Source of the DNA: Rhodococcus globerulus NBRC 14531
GTDB lineage: Bacteria; Actinomycetota; Actinomycetes; Mycobacteriales; Mycobacteriaceae
Reading direction: 5' to 3'
Assembly (NCBI RefSeq): GCF_001894805.1
Contig: NZ_BCWX01000001.1
Location: forward strand, 1,550,001-1,614,000
Length of the DNA stretch: 64,000 nucleotides
Part shown: positions 1-10,151 of the stretch, piece after piece
Layout of the letters: each line of letters opens with the position of its first letter
Numbering within the stretch: the first letter of the stretch is position 1
Translations under genes and position numbers: made by a program
Notes under the pieces: generated by a model
Database searches by the model: none
What the model was told of the DNA's origin: nothing
What the model saw: only the letters and a program-made list of their open reading frames with translations

Positions 1-393
1 GCAGGCTCCCAAGTTCGGATGCACCCGAATCCACCGAGTTTCTTCTGGATACTCGATCACACGAGTGTCGGAATCCCCTTCACTTGGGGAGAAGCGTGGC
101 CGAGCAGCATGATGTCCATCCAGTCCCCGACACTGGCGGGCATCATGACTTGGATCTACCACCGGGTGTGGGAGGAAGCAGTACCGGTCGCTGACCACGG
201 TCATTCGTGGGAGAACCCGTGGGATCCGATATTGAAACTGATGAATTCAGGCTTGACGATGGAATCCGCATCAATTGCCCTGGGATTGACTCCTAGGACG
301 GGCAGGCGTCGGGTCGCCGACGCCATGCGTCATTACGGTGTGTCCAGTCAATTCTCACTCGGCGCTGCCTGGAGCGCCTCGCGCGGACACTAG
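1..393 (+). CDS. C-terminal part of a TrmB-like/LuxR-type HTH regulator (5' truncated by window edge)
   Basis: The reading frame is open from base 1, so the gene starts outside the window. The first half contains the pattern VRMHP...P..F.ILD...IP..WG followed by SP.LAGI...IYHRVWEEAVPV, which resembles the end of the effector (PLD-like) region of actinobacterial TrmB-like regulators. The second half (from about base 228) is a LuxR-type helix-turn-helix with GLTMESASIALGLTPRTGRRR, ending at TAG. It should act as a cytoplasmic DNA-binding protein; its target is unknown. It converges on qcrB and shares a bidirectional terminator with it. The family call rests on motif memory only. Confidence 0.6.
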   Translation, partial: AGSQVRMHPNPPSFFWILDHTSVGIPFTWGEAWPSSMMSIQSPTLAGIMTWIYHRVWEEAVPVADHGHSWENPWDPILKLMNSGLTMESASIALGLTPRTGRRRVADAMRHYGVSSQFSLGAAWSASRGH

Positions 394-395
394 CG

Positions 396-462
396 CACGA
401 AAAAGACACGGTCGCCGCAACCTCTCTTTCGAGAGTGTTGCGGCGACCGCGTCTTTTTCGTG
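396..462. terminator. Bidirectional intrinsic terminator between the HTH regulator and qcrB
   Basis: A 26-bp stem pairs 396-421 with 437-462 with a single mismatch. The arms start with CACGAAAAAGAC and end with GTCTTTTTCGTG, so each strand has a T-run within the 3' arm. The 15-base loop contains its own small hairpin. It separates two convergent genes. Confidence 0.85.
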
Positions 463-476
463 TTGCTGCTGACGAT

Positions 477-2162
477 CTAGTGGAGTTCTCCAGTGGAATC
501 GTCGGCCTTGCCGTTGCCACTGCCATTGCCGTGGATGCGGTTCTGGTAGTCGAGCAGAATCTGAAGCTGCTCATGCTCACCGGCATGCTGTGCGGCTTCG
601 AGAGCTGCGCTCTCCTCCACCGGGTCTGCCTTGGTGAGGCTGCCGGTGCCGGGCTTGCCGGCCAGGCCGAGCTTGTTCATCTTCTTCGGAACAGCTGCAC
701 CCTGGTACTCGAGGGGGATCGGGTGACCGTGATCGTCGACGGGTCCGAGCGGCTGGTGGATTTCGATGTACTGGCCGTTCGGCATCCGCTTGATGATGCC
801 GGTTTCGATACCGTGCTCGAGCACTGCACGGTCACTGCGCTGCAAGCCGATGCAGAAGCGGTACGTCACGAAGTACGCGAGCGGCGGAAGCACGATCATG
901 CCGATGCGGCCGATCCACGTCATTGCGTTCAACGAGATATGCAGGTGGTACGCGATGATGTCGTTGATGCACGAGATCGTCAGGACCGCGTAGAACGCGA
1001 TAGCCATTGCACCGATTGCGGTACGAACCGGAACGTCGCGGGGACGCTGCAGGATGTTGTGGTGAGCGTCGTCTCCGGTGAGGCGCTTCTCGATCCACGG
1101 GTACGCGAACAGCATGGCGAAGACGAGGCCCATGATCAGGGCGACGGCAAACACTGCGGGGATCGTGTACCGGTCGAACAGGTAGATCTCCCAGGCGGGC
1201 CACAGTCGTGCGAGTCCGTCCGTCCACATCATGTAAATGTCAGGCTGAGAACCAGCGGAGACCTGAGATGGGTTGTACGGACCGATGTTCCACACGGGGT
1301 TGATCTGGAACAGACCACCGAGCAGTGCAAGCACGCCGAACGTGATGGCGAAGAATGCGCCACCCTTCATGGCGAAGACCGGAAGAATGCGAACGCCGAC
1401 GACGTTCTCTTCGGTACGGCCGGGGCCGGGGAACTGCGTGTGCTTCTGGTACCAGACCAGCGCGAGGTGGCCGGCGATCAGCGCGAGGATGATGCCAGGG
1501 AAGAGCAACACGTGAGCGACGTAGAGACGCGGGATGATGAGGTCGCCGGGGAAGTCACCGTCGAAGATCATCCAGTGCATCCAGGTGCCTACCACCGGGA
1601 TACTCATCGTGATACCACCGAACGCGGCGCGGAGGCCGGTGCCGGAGAGCAGGTCGTCAGGAATGGTGTAACCGAAGAAGCCTTCGAACATCGCCAGGAC
1701 CAGCAGCAAGCAGCCGATGACCCAGTTAGCTTCACGCGGGCGTCGGAACGCACCGGTGAAGAAGATACGTGCGAGGTGCACGATGATCGACGCGGCGAAC
1801 ATCAATGCGGCCCAGTGGTGAATCTGGCGTACGAAGAGACCGCCGCGAACCTCGAACGAGATGTTCAGGGTGGTCTCGTATGCGCGTGACATCGTCACAC
1901 CACGAAGAGGCTGGTATGCGCCCTGGTAGGTGACGTGCGCCATCGACGGATCGAAGAACAGCGTCAGGAACACACCTGAGATGAGCAGGATCAGGAAGCT
2001 GTACAGCGCGATCTCGCCGAGCATGAAGGACCAGTGCGTCGGGAAGACCTTGTTGATCTGACGACGCATACCCGCTGCGAGGTGGTAGCGCGAGTCCATC
2101 GCCTCCGCTTGACCTGCTGCAGCAGCGGCGATCTTTGTCGGTTTTGTGGTGGTTGTGGTCAC
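477..2162 (-). CDS. qcrB: Cytochrome bc1 complex cytochrome b subunit QcrB
   Basis: QcrB is the membrane diheme subunit of the actinobacterial menaquinol:cytochrome c reductase. It carries the quinol-oxidation and quinone-reduction sites of the bcc-aa3 supercomplex. The 561-residue product has the cytochrome b core with multiple hydrophobic helices, including the heme-ligand segment [13 protein letters not shown], and the long polar C-terminal tail typical of actinobacteria. A GTG start at 2162 is chosen because it overlaps the qcrA stop as GTGA and has GGGAG about 8 bases upstream. A TTG at 2177 would add five residues but has no ribosome binding site. It is last in the ctaE-qcrCAB order, as in M. 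tuberculosis. Confidence 0.97.
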   Translation of the reverse strand: MTTTTTKPTKIAAAAAGQAEAMDSRYHLAAGMRRQINKVFPTHWSFMLGEIALYSFLILLISGVFLTLFFDPSMAHVTYQGAYQPLRGVTMSRAYETTLNISFEVRGGLFVRQIHHWAALMFAASIIVHLARIFFTGAFRRPREANWVIGCLLLVLAMFEGFFGYTIPDDLLSGTGLRAAFGGITMSIPVVGTWMHWMIFDGDFPGDLIIPRLYVAHVLLFPGIILALIAGHLALVWYQKHTQFPGPGRTEENVVGVRILPVFAMKGGAFFAITFGVLALLGGLFQINPVWNIGPYNPSQVSAGSQPDIYMMWTDGLARLWPAWEIYLFDRYTIPAVFAVALIMGLVFAMLFAYPWIEKRLTGDDAHHNILQRPRDVPVRTAIGAMAIAFYAVLTISCINDIIAYHLHISLNAMTWIGRIGMIVLPPLAYFVTYRFCIGLQRSDRAVLEHGIETGIIKRMPNGQYIEIHQPLGPVDDHGHPIPLEYQGAAVPKKMNKLGLAGKPGTGSLTKADPVEESAALEAAQHAGEHEQLQILLDYQNRIHGNGSGNGKADDSTGELH

Positions 2163-3301
2163 GGTCGACGCTCCCAAAATGCCGGGCCGAGTGCTTCGAT
2201 GAAGTCACCGTCGGCGACTAGGAAGCCCTCTTCGTTCACTGTAATAGGCAACTGCGGAAGTGCGCGAGCAGCGGGACCGAAAATCGGCTTGCCGTACTGC
2301 AGTGCATCGAACTGCGACTGGTGGCAGGGGCAGAGAATACGGTTGCTCTGCTGTTCGTAGAGCGAGGTGGGGCAACCAAGGTGCGTGCAGATCTTCGAGT
2401 AGGCGAAGTAATCGCCGTAGTTGAAGCTCTCCTGGCCCTTGCGCTTGGTGACCCGCTCGGTGTCTTCCGTACGCAGACGGATGAGCATGACCGAGTTGCG
2501 GATACCGCGCAGCGCAGCGAGCAACGCGTGCTCGTCACCACGATCGGATTCACGGAACGGGAAGACCGTTTCCATGGAGCCGGCGTCGAGGTCCTCCGGG
2601 CGGACGAGAACGATGTCCTCGGGGCGTCCGGTGTCACGACGAAGGTAGATGGTCTCGCCGGGGTAGTTCGGGGTCCAGCCGGACACCCAGAGCGGAGATT
2701 CGTCGCCCTTGGCCCACGGGTTCTTGATGAGGCCGCCGAGAGGCATGATCATCATGACGCCGAGTGCGCCACCACCGAACATCAAGCTGCGCTTGATGGC
2801 CTTGCGGCGGGGGAAGGTGGACGTCTCCAACGTGTCACTGAGTTCGGCGACGATCGTCCGGCGGTCAACCTCAGCGGATCCACCGTCGTGGCGGTCCTGG
2901 ATGGACACCTCTTCGGGGATGAACTTCTTGGTGAACTGAACCGCACCGATTCCGACACCGAGGATCGCGAGACCCATGGTCAGACCGATCAACGGTGTGT
3001 ACAGGCTGTACTTGCCATAGTTCTCGTCACCGGCGCCGGCGTACTGCCAGGGCCAGAACAAGTAGATCGCGATGAATGCGATCGCCGAGACGCCGGCGAG
3101 GCCGAACCAGAACGCAACATTCCGCTCGGCGCGCTTCTCTGCCTTGGTGCCTTCGACGGCCCAGCGGTCGCGACGGTAGACAACGTCGACACCGTCGAGA
3201 TTGGTGCCGAGGGTGACCAACTCGTCGCGAGTCATCGCTTCGAGTTCCTCATCCGTGTACTTCTTTGGCGTATCGCCGCCCTGCTGGCCAGCGTCGCTCA
3301 T
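2159..3301 (-). CDS. qcrA: Cytochrome bc1 complex Rieske iron-sulfur subunit QcrA
   Basis: QcrA takes electrons from menaquinol and passes them to the diheme cytochrome c. The 380-residue protein has three predicted membrane helices (about 62-83, 102-124 and 175-193), the actinobacterial arrangement. The C-terminal Rieske domain has both cluster boxes, CTHLGC at 305-310 and CPCH at 324-327, which supply the two Cys and two His ligands of the [2Fe-2S] cluster. The start at 3301 gives MSDAGQQ and an ATGA overlap with qcrC. Its stop overlaps the GTG of qcrB, so all three qcr genes are probably translationally coupled. Confidence 0.97.
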   Translation of the reverse strand: MSDAGQQGGDTPKKYTDEELEAMTRDELVTLGTNLDGVDVVYRRDRWAVEGTKAEKRAERNVAFWFGLAGVSAIAFIAIYLFWPWQYAGAGDENYGKYSLYTPLIGLTMGLAILGVGIGAVQFTKKFIPEEVSIQDRHDGGSAEVDRRTIVAELSDTLETSTFPRRKAIKRSLMFGGGALGVMMIMPLGGLIKNPWAKGDESPLWVSGWTPNYPGETIYLRRDTGRPEDIVLVRPEDLDAGSMETVFPFRESDRGDEHALLAALRGIRNSVMLIRLRTEDTERVTKRKGQESFNYGDYFAYSKICTHLGCPTSLYEQQSNRILCPCHQSQFDALQYGKPIFGPAARALPQLPITVNEEGFLVADGDFIEALGPAFWERRP

Positions 3302-4149
3302 GACCTTGCTCCGATCCACAATGCTGCACCAACGACAGCGACGATTCCGGCGGCCCACATGAAGAGACCTTCAGAGGCCGGACCGATGCCGCCGAGACCG
3401 TAACCACCGGGGTTCTTGGCCTCTCCGGACGACTTCACGTAGGCGATGATGTCTTTCTTTTCCTCGATCGAGAGCTGACGATCGGAGAACTTCGGCATGT
3501 TCTGGGGGCCGGTGACCATAGCGGCATAGATCTGCTGCTCGTTGGCGGGGTCCAGGACCGGTGCGTACTTGCCCGAGGACAGTGCGCCACCGCGGCCGGT
3601 GAAGTTGTGGCAAGACGCGCAGTTCAGGCGGAACAGTTCGCTGCCTCGGCCGATGTCGCCACCGCGAAGCGAGGACTGAGCGATTTCGCCGTTCTCGTCA
3701 CGAATGAGCGTCGGGCCGCCACCGTTGGCCTGGATGAAAGCACCCAGGGCATCGGTCTGTGCAGCGTCGAACTTGGGGTCCTTGCGCTGAGCCTGTGCCT
3801 CGTTGCGTGCTGCAGGCATACGACCGGTCGAAACCTGGAAGTACACTGCCGCCTCGCCGACACCGATCAGGCTGGGACCGCGGTCCGCGACACCCTGAAG
3901 GTTGGCTCCGTGGCACGTGATGCACGACGTGTCGTACAACTGCTTGCCTTCACGGATAAGCGCGGCTGAATCGTCGCTTGCAGTAGCGACCTGCGGAGCG
4001 GGTGTCAGTGCCGAGGCGAGGAAACCTGCGCTGATCAATCCCATCATCAGTACGAGCGCTCCGGTGACACGCCGGCGGATCTTCCGCTGGCGACGCGTCT
4101 TCGCGGCGGTCGCTGTTGTATCGGATGTGGGAGGGGGGGATGAACTCAT
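3298..4149 (-). CDS. qcrC: Diheme cytochrome c subunit QcrC
   Basis: QcrC replaces a soluble cytochrome c by carrying electrons from the Rieske centre directly to cytochrome aa3 oxidase. The 283-residue product has an N-terminal membrane anchor (about 28-48), two heme c attachment motifs (CITCH at 76-80 and CASCH at 177-181) and a C-terminal membrane helix (about 261-280). The two CXXCH domains are the hallmark of actinobacterial QcrC. It lies 63 bases downstream of ctaE, in the same orientation, and overlaps qcrA by four bases. Confidence 0.97.
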   Translation of the reverse strand: MSSSPPPTSDTTATAAKTRRQRKIRRRVTGALVLMMGLISAGFLASALTPAPQVATASDDSAALIREGKQLYDTSCITCHGANLQGVADRGPSLIGVGEAAVYFQVSTGRMPAARNEAQAQRKDPKFDAAQTDALGAFIQANGGGPTLIRDENGEIAQSSLRGGDIGRGSELFRLNCASCHNFTGRGGALSSGKYAPVLDPANEQQIYAAMVTGPQNMPKFSDRQLSIEEKKDIIAYVKSSGEAKNPGGYGLGGIGPASEGLFMWAAGIVAVVGAALWIGARS

Positions 4150-4212
4150 CTGTATCCCTTTGGTATGTCGGGACGGACTGGACGTCAGGGGCTGCCTGTG
4201 GCGTTCAGCTGA

Positions 4213-4827
4213 TTAACGGATGAAATAAATCGTTGCGAACAGCGCGATCCACACGATGTCAACGAAGTGCCAGTAATACGAAACGACGATCGCTGCGGTT
4301 GCCTGAGCCGGCGTGAACTTGCTGACTCGGGTGCGTGCGATCAAGAAAACGAAGGCGATGAGACCGCCGATGACGTGCATGCCGTGGAAACCGGTGGTCA
4401 TGTAGAACACCGAGCCGTAGACACTGCTGGCGATTGTGGTGCCCTCATGCACGAGGTGGTAGTACTCGTAGCCCTGGCCGGCGACGAAGAACGCCCCCAT
4501 GACCAAAGTGATGGTGTACCAACGTCGAAGTCCGAAGACGTCGCCCCGCTCGGCCGCGAACACGCCCATCTGGCAGGTGAATGAGGATGCGATCAGCACC
4601 AACGTCACCGGTACAGCCAAATAAAGGTTCAATTCGGTAGGCTCCGGCGGCCAATTGCCCTCCGGTGCCTGCGCCCGTGCCACGAAGTACATGGCGAAGA
4701 GCCCTGCGAAAAACATGAGCTCACTGGACAACCACACGATGGTGCCAACGCTGACCATATTCGGCCGGTTCAGCGAGTGCACGCGTTGGGTGATTGCCGA
4801 TCCTGAAGTCCCTACTGCGCTCGTCAC
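4213..4827 (-). CDS. ctaE: Cytochrome c oxidase (aa3) subunit III CtaE
   Basis: CtaE is a membrane subunit of the terminal oxidase that reduces oxygen to water. The 204-residue product matches the family, with conserved segments such as [29 protein letters not shown] and a C-terminal [15 protein letters not shown]. The GTG at 4827 is chosen because its product begins [16 protein letters not shown], like mycobacterial CtaE. A longer frame up to 4968 adds 47 residues with no family resemblance. There is no clear ribosome binding site. On the minus strand CATACT lies seven bases before the GTG, so the mRNA may be leaderless. It is the first gene of the ctaE-qcrCAB group. Confidence 0.95.
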   Translation of the reverse strand: MTSAVGTSGSAITQRVHSLNRPNMVSVGTIVWLSSELMFFAGLFAMYFVARAQAPEGNWPPEPTELNLYLAVPVTLVLIASSFTCQMGVFAAERGDVFGLRRWYTITLVMGAFFVAGQGYEYYHLVHEGTTIASSVYGSVFYMTTGFHGMHVIGGLIAFVFLIARTRVSKFTPAQATAAIVVSYYWHFVDIVWIALFATIYFIR

Positions 4828-4943
4828 AGACAGAAGTATGACGCTTCGTCGTAAGAGACGGCCACTCGGGTCCGTCATCGGCGCGTCGTAAGGCTCGAGT
4901 TCGCGATTTCGGTCGGCGTACGCGCAGGTGGCGACACTTTGAA

Positions 4944-4949
4944 TATGCT
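4944..4949 (+). promoter_or_regulatory. -10 element TATGCT of a probable leaderless gene
   Basis: TATGCT is followed by exactly six bases and then the ATG at 4956. This matches the -10 to transcription start spacing of leaderless actinobacterial mRNAs. No Shine-Dalgarno sequence is present. Confidence 0.5.
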
Positions 4950-4955
4950 GACGCG

Positions 4956-5444
4956 ATGGCAGCTGCACACCAGAGTAGACGTTGGTACCTGAGAATTTTC
5001 AGCAGAAAAGTTTCGCCTCCACTGGATCCGTCGAGAGCCGACCTCGAGATCGTCGCCGAAGGTTTCGACGACGTGGAATCGTGCTCGACCGCTTTGGAGC
5101 GAGGGGCCTCCGCGCCGCCTCGCTGGCGACCGGATTCGGAGGCGGTGCTGCGCCACCATCTCGACCTTCCGGAGGCGGCACTGGGAGAGGCCGAGTCGAT
5201 CGTCGCTCAGGACGGATATCGGCGCTCGGTGACAGCCGCGGATAGCGCGTCGAGCGATGGCAACGGTGTGGTTCGTGTGGTGTTCGAACGCGTCCAGCTT
5301 CTGGACGCGCTGCACTGCTCGCAGGAGCGATCGCGGATGGCAGGTTTGGCTCAACGGTTGGGTGGGTCCGTCGCGGGATGGGACGCGCTGCAGCCGGGGG
5401 ATGCGGCGCAGTCAGGCCCGGGCAAGGGCCGACGATCAGTGTGA
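4956..5444 (+). CDS. Conserved-looking hypothetical protein
   Basis: I do not recognise this 162-residue protein. It is divergent from ctaE and upstream of trpD. Codon use over most of the frame fits a high-GC gene, and the middle reads as folded protein (around [15 protein letters not shown] and [16 protein letters not shown], then [15 protein letters not shown]). There is no signal peptide, membrane helix or metal-binding motif. The C-terminus ([16 protein letters not shown]) looks disordered. The ATG at 4956 follows TATGCT by six bases. Overlapping minus-strand frames exist but have poorer composition. It is probably a small cytoplasmic protein of unknown role. Confidence 0.6.
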   Translation: MAAAHQSRRWYLRIFSRKVSPPLDPSRADLEIVAEGFDDVESCSTALERGASAPPRWRPDSEAVLRHHLDLPEAALGEAESIVAQDGYRRSVTAADSASSDGNGVVRVVFERVQLLDALHCSQERSRMAGLAQRLGGSVAGWDALQPGDAAQSGPGKGRRSV

Positions 5445-5553
5445 GCGGACCGATTCGCGACTGCCGCACGGTGACTGACTACGCTACGTATGTCAGATAC
5501 ATCGCGATTTGATTCGACTGAACATTTCGACTGAACATAGGGGACCGAAGTAG

Positions 5554-6645
5554 ATGGCCGGCACCGACGCAACCAACGCTGTGAACTCCGATTCGAGCGG
5601 TGTCGTGCGGTCCTGGCCGATGATTCTCGGTCAGCTCACCGATGGTTCCGATTTGTCGAGCGACGATTCCCGTTGGGCGATGAGCGAAATCATGTCCGAC
5701 AACGCAAGTTCGGCGCAGATCGCCGCTTTTGGTGTCGGTTTGAAGATGAAGGGCGAGACACCCGCAGAGTTGCAGGGCCTTGCCGACGCGATGCTCGAAC
5801 ACGCTAAAGCGGTGCCGGTCGATTCCGATGTGGTCGACATCGTCGGAACCGGCGGCGACCGCTCCAACACCGTCAACATCTCGACCATGGCTTCGATTGT
5901 GGTGGCCGCCTCGGGAATTCGAGTGGTCAAGCACGGCAACCGGGCAGCGTCGTCGAAGAGTGGCGGCGCCGATGTGCTCGAAGCACTGGGTGTTCGGATC
6001 AATCTGGGCCCGGAAGACGTGGCTCGGTGCGTAGACGAGGTCGGAATCGGTTTCTGCTTTGCGCCGGTATTTCACCCGGCCCTGCGATTTGCGGCAGTGC
6101 CACGGAAGGAAATCGGCATCCCGACGGCCTTCAACGTGCTCGGGCCCTTGACCAATCCAGCTCGGCCGCGTGCCGGATTGATCGGGTGTGCCTTCCCGAA
6201 GCTGATCTCCGTTGTTGCGGGAGTTCTTGCGCAGCGCGGTAATTCGGCATTGGTCGTTCGCGGCGACGACGGACTCGACGAACTGACGACATCCACGACG
6301 TCGACGGTGTACATCGTTGCCGACGGAGCGGTTCGAACCGTCACACTGGATCCGCGAGATCTGGGCATCGCTCGGGTACCACTGGACGAATTGCGAGGCG
6401 GCGACGCGGACGTGAACGCTCAGGTCGCGCGCACCCTGCTGTCCGGTCAGCCTGGCCCCGTCCGGGACGCGGTGCTACTCAACGCGGGCGCGGCGATCGC
6501 GGCCTTCAACGGAGTCGGTGACGACCTGGAAGGTGCGATTGCCGCGGGAATGGCCTCGGCCGCTGTCGCAATCGACAGCGGCGCAGCTGCGGAACTGCTG
6601 CGGAGGTGGGCGTCGCTCACCACCGCGCTGACCGAAGGCGCCTGA
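5554..6645 (+). CDS. trpD: Anthranilate phosphoribosyltransferase TrpD
   Basis: TrpD transfers the phosphoribosyl group of PRPP to anthranilate, the second committed step of tryptophan synthesis. The 363-residue protein has the expected motifs: [17 protein letters not shown] for pyrophosphate binding, [12 protein letters not shown] for anthranilate and PRPP, and [16 protein letters not shown]. The first 20 residues are an extra polar stretch before the catalytic domain. An AGGGGA lies about 9 bases before the ATG. It stands alone here, not in a trp operon, and sits near ctaE as in M. tuberculosis (Rv2192c/Rv2193). Confidence 0.97.
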   Translation: MAGTDATNAVNSDSSGVVRSWPMILGQLTDGSDLSSDDSRWAMSEIMSDNASSAQIAAFGVGLKMKGETPAELQGLADAMLEHAKAVPVDSDVVDIVGTGGDRSNTVNISTMASIVVAASGIRVVKHGNRAASSKSGGADVLEALGVRINLGPEDVARCVDEVGIGFCFAPVFHPALRFAAVPRKEIGIPTAFNVLGPLTNPARPRAGLIGCAFPKLISVVAGVLAQRGNSALVVRGDDGLDELTTSTTSTVYIVADGAVRTVTLDPRDLGIARVPLDELRGGDADVNAQVARTLLSGQPGPVRDAVLLNAGAAIAAFNGVGDDLEGAIAAGMASAAVAIDSGAAAELLRRWASLTTALTEGA

Positions 6646-6648
6646 GAG

Positions 6649-6924
6649 TCATTCGCCGAGCGAGAACCCAGCTTCGACGTCGGCGCTGGAGAAGGACTGG
6701 AACGCAATGTGAGTGGCGGTTCGCGTCACTCCGGGAACCTTGTTGATCCGGCCGGTGATGACCTCTGCGATCTGGGCGTGGTCACGGACCCGGACTACCG
6801 CGATCAGGTCGACGTCCCCTGCGCAGGAGTACACCTCGCTGACTCCGGGGATGTCGGCGACGGCCTGAGCAGTCTCCGGGATTCGGGCCGATTCGGCGTG
6901 AATCATGACGATCGCATTGATCAT
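6649..6924 (-). CDS. Lrp/AsnC-type ligand-binding (RAM) domain protein without HTH
   Basis: The 91-residue product is a stand-alone RAM domain. It begins MINAIVMIHAESARIPE and contains GVSEVYSCAGDVDLIAVVRV and the end pattern VPGVTRTATHIAF found at the C-terminus of Lrp/AsnC regulators. No helix-turn-helix precedes it; the frame upstream of the ATG looks non-coding. AGAGGAG lies five bases before the ATG at 6924, fixing the start. Stand-alone RAM proteins usually bind amino acids and form oligomers. It ends four bases after trpD, convergently, so a link to amino-acid sensing is possible but inferred. Confidence 0.85.
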   Translation of the reverse strand: MINAIVMIHAESARIPETAQAVADIPGVSEVYSCAGDVDLIAVVRVRDHAQIAEVITGRINKVPGVTRTATHIAFQSFSSADVEAGFSLGE

Positions 6925-6964
6925 GTCGCTCCTCTGGTTGCGCGGTGCTGTGCTGTGGTCGAGC

Positions 6965-8746
6965 TTATGTCCTCGCGTCGCCGCGCCCATTCCAGGCATC
7001 ACGATGGTTCTCTGCACGCTCGGATTCGTTTCCAGCCTTGGCGAGGTGGCACCAGTCTTCCCACCGCCCCGCGCCGCACGCTGGCTCGGTGTAGCCCGAT
7101 GTAGCGGAGACGATCCTGATTCCGTCCGATCCGAGCCAGCGGACGACGAGCGCCAGTTCTTCCGGGGGCGCTCCGCGCAGCGGTGTGTTGTCGGGAAGTG
7201 CGGTTTCGGCCGATGCCACGAGGGCGTCGACCACGGGCATCGGGTGAGTCCCGGCTCGGGCAAGGCCGGCGGAGGCGAGCCTGCCGGCGCGGATCACGGC
7301 TAATTCCCAGCCGCCTTCCGGCGCGGGGCGCGCCAGTACCAACTGATCGATGGCGGCGACGGCGGCGAGCTTTTGAGTGCGTCGTACTGCTACTGCAACT
7401 GCGGCAGTTCGGTCGCGCAGTCTGGCCGCGTTCTCGAACAGTGCGGTGGCAGCGAGTTGCTCGATGCGCGCTTTCATTCGTTGAAGCGGCATGTCGTGCA
7501 CGCCGGCGAAGAACTCCCGAACGTCGGCGACTGACACCGCATAGCGCTCCGCGGTGTCATCTCGGGCTGCCGGGCACGAGCCCAGTTCGCGTGCGGGGCA
7601 GGCAGGCCCGTGCACGGCGCCAAGAGGTATCCGCTTGGTGCAGGTACGCAGCCCGGTGAACTCGCACACGGTCTCTGCAATCTCCTGCGCGCTCGCGCGG
7701 GACGTGAACGGTCCGATCGAGTGCGGCGTCGGGCTACGCACCACGGATAGCCGGGGGAAGGCCTCGTCTGTGAGAACGATCCACCATCCGCGTTTGGGAA
7801 ACTTGGAGCGGCGGTTGTACGGCGGAGTGTGTGCCACGAGGAGTCGGAGTTCGCGTACTCCGGCCTCCAGGGCGTGAGCACACTCCACATGATCGACCCG
7901 GGTGGCAAGGGCCACCATCTCCTTCATGCGCCCACGCGTCTCGGAACCGGTGAAGTAGCCCCGGACGCGGCGGCGCAGGTCCACTGCCGTCCCTATGTAC
8001 AGCGCTTCGTCGGACGGGCCGCGAAAGAGGTAGACGCCCGGCCTTCGGGGGAGGTCTGCGGCGAAGGAGCGTTTGGCGCGTTGATGAGCCGAGATGTTGG
8101 GGAGATAGTCGATCAGCTCGCTGTAACTGTGTACGCCTTGGTTGCCGACCCGATCTATCAGGCCGTGGAGCACGTCGACGGTGGCTCTGGCGTCGTCGAG
8201 CGCTCGGTGCGTCGGTTGGGTGGAGACGCGGAACAGATGCGCGAGCGCAGAGAGCTTGACCGAGGGTGCTTCGTCGCGGGTCAGGACACGCCTGGCGAGT
8301 TTGACGGTGCAGAGAACCTGGAACGGTGGCCAAGGCCGGGCCGTGCGGGAAGCTGCCGCCTTGAGGAATCCGATGTCGAAGGGCGCGTTGTGGGCAACGA
8401 GTACGGAACCCTTCGCGAACTCGAGGAACGCGGGTAGAACGCGATCGATGCGCGGAGCGTTGATCAGCATGGCATCGGTGATGCCGGTCAGTTCGACTAT
8501 GTACGGCGGGATCGACCGCCCGGGATCGACCAGAGTTGCCATCTCGCCGAGCACCTGGCCACCGCGAATCTTGACGGCACCGATCTCGGTTATCGAATCG
8601 TTGTCCGCGCTTCCGCCGGTGGTCTCGAGGTCGACGACTACAAACGTCGTCTCGCTGAGCGGAGTGTCCAGCTCGTCGAACGACAGTTGACGGCCGATAT
8701 CCGGATCGGCGTCAACGGCGGCCTTGACAGCGTCGGCTTGACTCAC
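6965..8746 (-). CDS. DEDDh 3'-5' exonuclease fused to a UvrC-like GIY-YIG domain
   Basis: This two-domain, 593-residue protein joins a DnaQ/epsilon-type exonuclease to the N-terminal half of UvrC. The exonuclease has DLET at 39-42, HNAPFD near 119-124 and HRALDDA at 180-186, the DEDDh set. The GIY-YIG nuclease has GVY at 237-239 and YIG at 250-252, followed by a Cys-containing UvrC-like region. It resembles mycobacterial Rv2191, also next to trpD. A role in DNA repair is likely. The GTG at 8746 is chosen because the longer frame to 8851 adds 35 Cys/Pro-rich residues unlike a domain. The start is uncertain. Confidence 0.85.
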   Translation of the reverse strand: MSQADAVKAAVDADPDIGRQLSFDELDTPLSETTFVVVDLETTGGSADNDSITEIGAVKIRGGQVLGEMATLVDPGRSIPPYIVELTGITDAMLINAPRIDRVLPAFLEFAKGSVLVAHNAPFDIGFLKAAASRTARPWPPFQVLCTVKLARRVLTRDEAPSVKLSALAHLFRVSTQPTHRALDDARATVDVLHGLIDRVGNQGVHSYSELIDYLPNISAHQRAKRSFAADLPRRPGVYLFRGPSDEALYIGTAVDLRRRVRGYFTGSETRGRMKEMVALATRVDHVECAHALEAGVRELRLLVAHTPPYNRRSKFPKRGWWIVLTDEAFPRLSVVRSPTPHSIGPFTSRASAQEIAETVCEFTGLRTCTKRIPLGAVHGPACPARELGSCPAARDDTAERYAVSVADVREFFAGVHDMPLQRMKARIEQLAATALFENAARLRDRTAAVAVAVRRTQKLAAVAAIDQLVLARPAPEGGWELAVIRAGRLASAGLARAGTHPMPVVDALVASAETALPDNTPLRGAPPEELALVVRWLGSDGIRIVSATSGYTEPACGAGRWEDWCHLAKAGNESERAENHRDAWNGRGDART

Positions 8747-9250
8747 AGCGCAAGACAGTAGAGGGAGGGGCCGACAGGAATCGGTCGCTTCGGCGCAAGG
8801 ACCAAGAGAAGTTGAATTCGGGACTAACGGGCATCGCACGCACCCCGGCATTTGGTCGCCCGTGACCTAAAAGAGACGAGCGTCACAGTTGGGCGATTTT
8901 CGAGGTGTGTCGGCGCCTTCGGTGTCGCACTCGGGTGGAGTGGATCTGGCTGCGTTGCCTGGCGTGTGCCGACTCGTAATCCACCTCGGGTGAAAAGGGG
9001 CCTACCGGTACGTAACTGGTGCTGATCTGGGGTAAGTCACGGATTGCCGGGCCGGATCGAATCGGGTCGACTCACGAGAAATGGTTCACGACGTTACGGA
9101 AACCGGACGTATCGTTATCCCGCTGTGACCGTTTTGGCGTATCGAGCGCGACTGCGCGGAAATTCGGATGAATCGCACGCGAAATTGGCGATGCGGTCGA
9201 CATCGCCGCGATCATTTCGTAATCTTCCTGAGACCTAACGAAGTCTTGCC
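8747..9250. other. Long gene-free intergenic region upstream of the c-di-AMP riboswitch
   Basis: About 500 bases separate the exonuclease start from the riboswitch. I find no frame with acceptable composition on either strand, only short ones. It should carry the promoter of the exonuclease gene and that of the riboswitch-NlpC transcript. I could not single out convincing -35/-10 pairs. Confidence 0.5.
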
Positions 9251-9279
9251 GGGCCACAAAGGACCGGCTTCGTCAGGAA

Positions 9280-9440
9280 CCGCCTAATCGGGATCTCCGC
9301 GAGGAACCCGAACCGGGAACCCAAGTTTCACTGGGGTGAATCCCGCCTGGGGCGTAGCAAGCGTCATCGCTACGGACCACGCGGGTAGGGCTGATCTTCC
9401 CAGCCCGAACCCGTCAGCTAACTCGGTCGGCGGACGAATG
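9280..9440 (+). promoter_or_regulatory. ydaO/yuaA-type cyclic di-AMP riboswitch
   Basis: The conserved core is readable in order: an ACCGGGAACCCA segment at about 9311-9322, GGGGTGAATCC at 9333-9343, GCGGGTAGGG near 9381-9390, and CCCGAACCCGTCAGCTAAC at 9403-9421 followed by CGGTCGGCG. These match the ydaO-yuaA consensus (Rfam RF00379). It lies 20-30 bases before a NlpC/P60 hydrolase gene, the classic actinobacterial arrangement. In this class c-di-AMP binding normally turns expression off. The exact ends are approximate. Confidence 0.93.
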
Positions 9441-9462
9441 GAAGAAATGGAGCACCCCTTAA

Positions 9463-10038
9463 GTGGCGTCACAAAGTTTGAAGCGTTCGGCAACACTGGT
9501 TGTCGCCGGCGCACTTGCAGCCGGAGCCTTTGCTACAACCGCTGCGCCTGCCTCGGCAGACCCCATCACCATCCCCGGTGTCGGTACGTTCGACATCCCG
9601 GGCGTCTCGATCCCCGAACTTCCCGTTATCCCCGGTGTCACGGACAACCCCGCGTTTGCGCCGATTGCACAGGCTGCACCCGCCGCTCCCATCTCCACCC
9701 TTGGTGAGCAGGCTGTTCGCGCCGCAGAGAGCAAGCTGGGCGCCCCGTACGTGTACGGCGCGGCAGGCCCGGACGCGTTCGACTGCTCCGGTCTGATCCA
9801 GTGGGCTTACAAGCAGGCCGGCCTCAACATCCCCCGCACGAGCTACGACCAGGCTGCAGCCGGTGTCGCAGTTGCGCAGTCCGATCTCCGTGTCGGCGAC
9901 GTCATCTCCTTCTACGGCGGATCGCACTCGGGTATCTACGCGGGCAACGGAAATGTCATCCATGCTTCGACCGCGGGTCAGCCCGTGAAGCTGGCACCCG
10001 TGTCGTCCATGCCGTACGACGGTGCTCGCCGCTTCTGA
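9463..10038 (+). CDS. Secreted NlpC/P60 peptidoglycan endopeptidase
   Basis: The 191-residue precursor has a signal peptide (about 1-33, ending PASADP), a Pro/Ile-rich linker and a C-terminal NlpC/P60 domain. The catalytic Cys lies in FDCSGLIQW, the His in SHSGIYAG and the third polar residue in VIHAST. Such enzymes cut D-Glu-mDAP bonds in peptide stems and help daughter cells separate. The GTG at 9463 has GGAG about 9 bases upstream. The gene is preceded by a c-di-AMP riboswitch, so its expression should respond to cell-wall and osmotic state. A terminator follows, so it is probably monocistronic. Confidence 0.93.
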   Translation: MASQSLKRSATLVVAGALAAGAFATTAAPASADPITIPGVGTFDIPGVSIPELPVIPGVTDNPAFAPIAQAAPAAPISTLGEQAVRAAESKLGAPYVYGAAGPDAFDCSGLIQWAYKQAGLNIPRTSYDQAAAGVAVAQSDLRVGDVISFYGGSHSGIYAGNGNVIHASTAGQPVKLAPVSSMPYDGARRF

Positions 10039-10109
10039 TCCGGTGTCACTGATCGGGTACCTGTGAAGGTCGACCTGATCCACTGGAAAAGGGGCAGTTC
10101 CACTCTGTG

Positions 10110-10151
10110 CAGATGTGGGCCTCGAATCAACTGATTCGAGGCCCACATCTG
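10110..10151 (+). terminator. Intrinsic terminator after the first NlpC/P60 gene
   Basis: A perfect 20-bp inverted repeat pairs 10110-10129 with 10132-10151, starting CAGATGTGGGCCTCG, followed by TTTATCC. The remaining bases to 10364 contain no gene; they should hold the promoter of the next hydrolase gene. Confidence 0.85.

Noticed and set aside
435..1889. Long plus-strand open frame opposite qcrB
   Set aside because: It is the antisense of a strongly conserved gene; its product is His/Asp/Val-rich with no motif.
2321..3403. Long plus-strand open frame opposite qcrA
   Set aside because: Antisense shadow of qcrA in high-GC DNA, without domain-like sequence.
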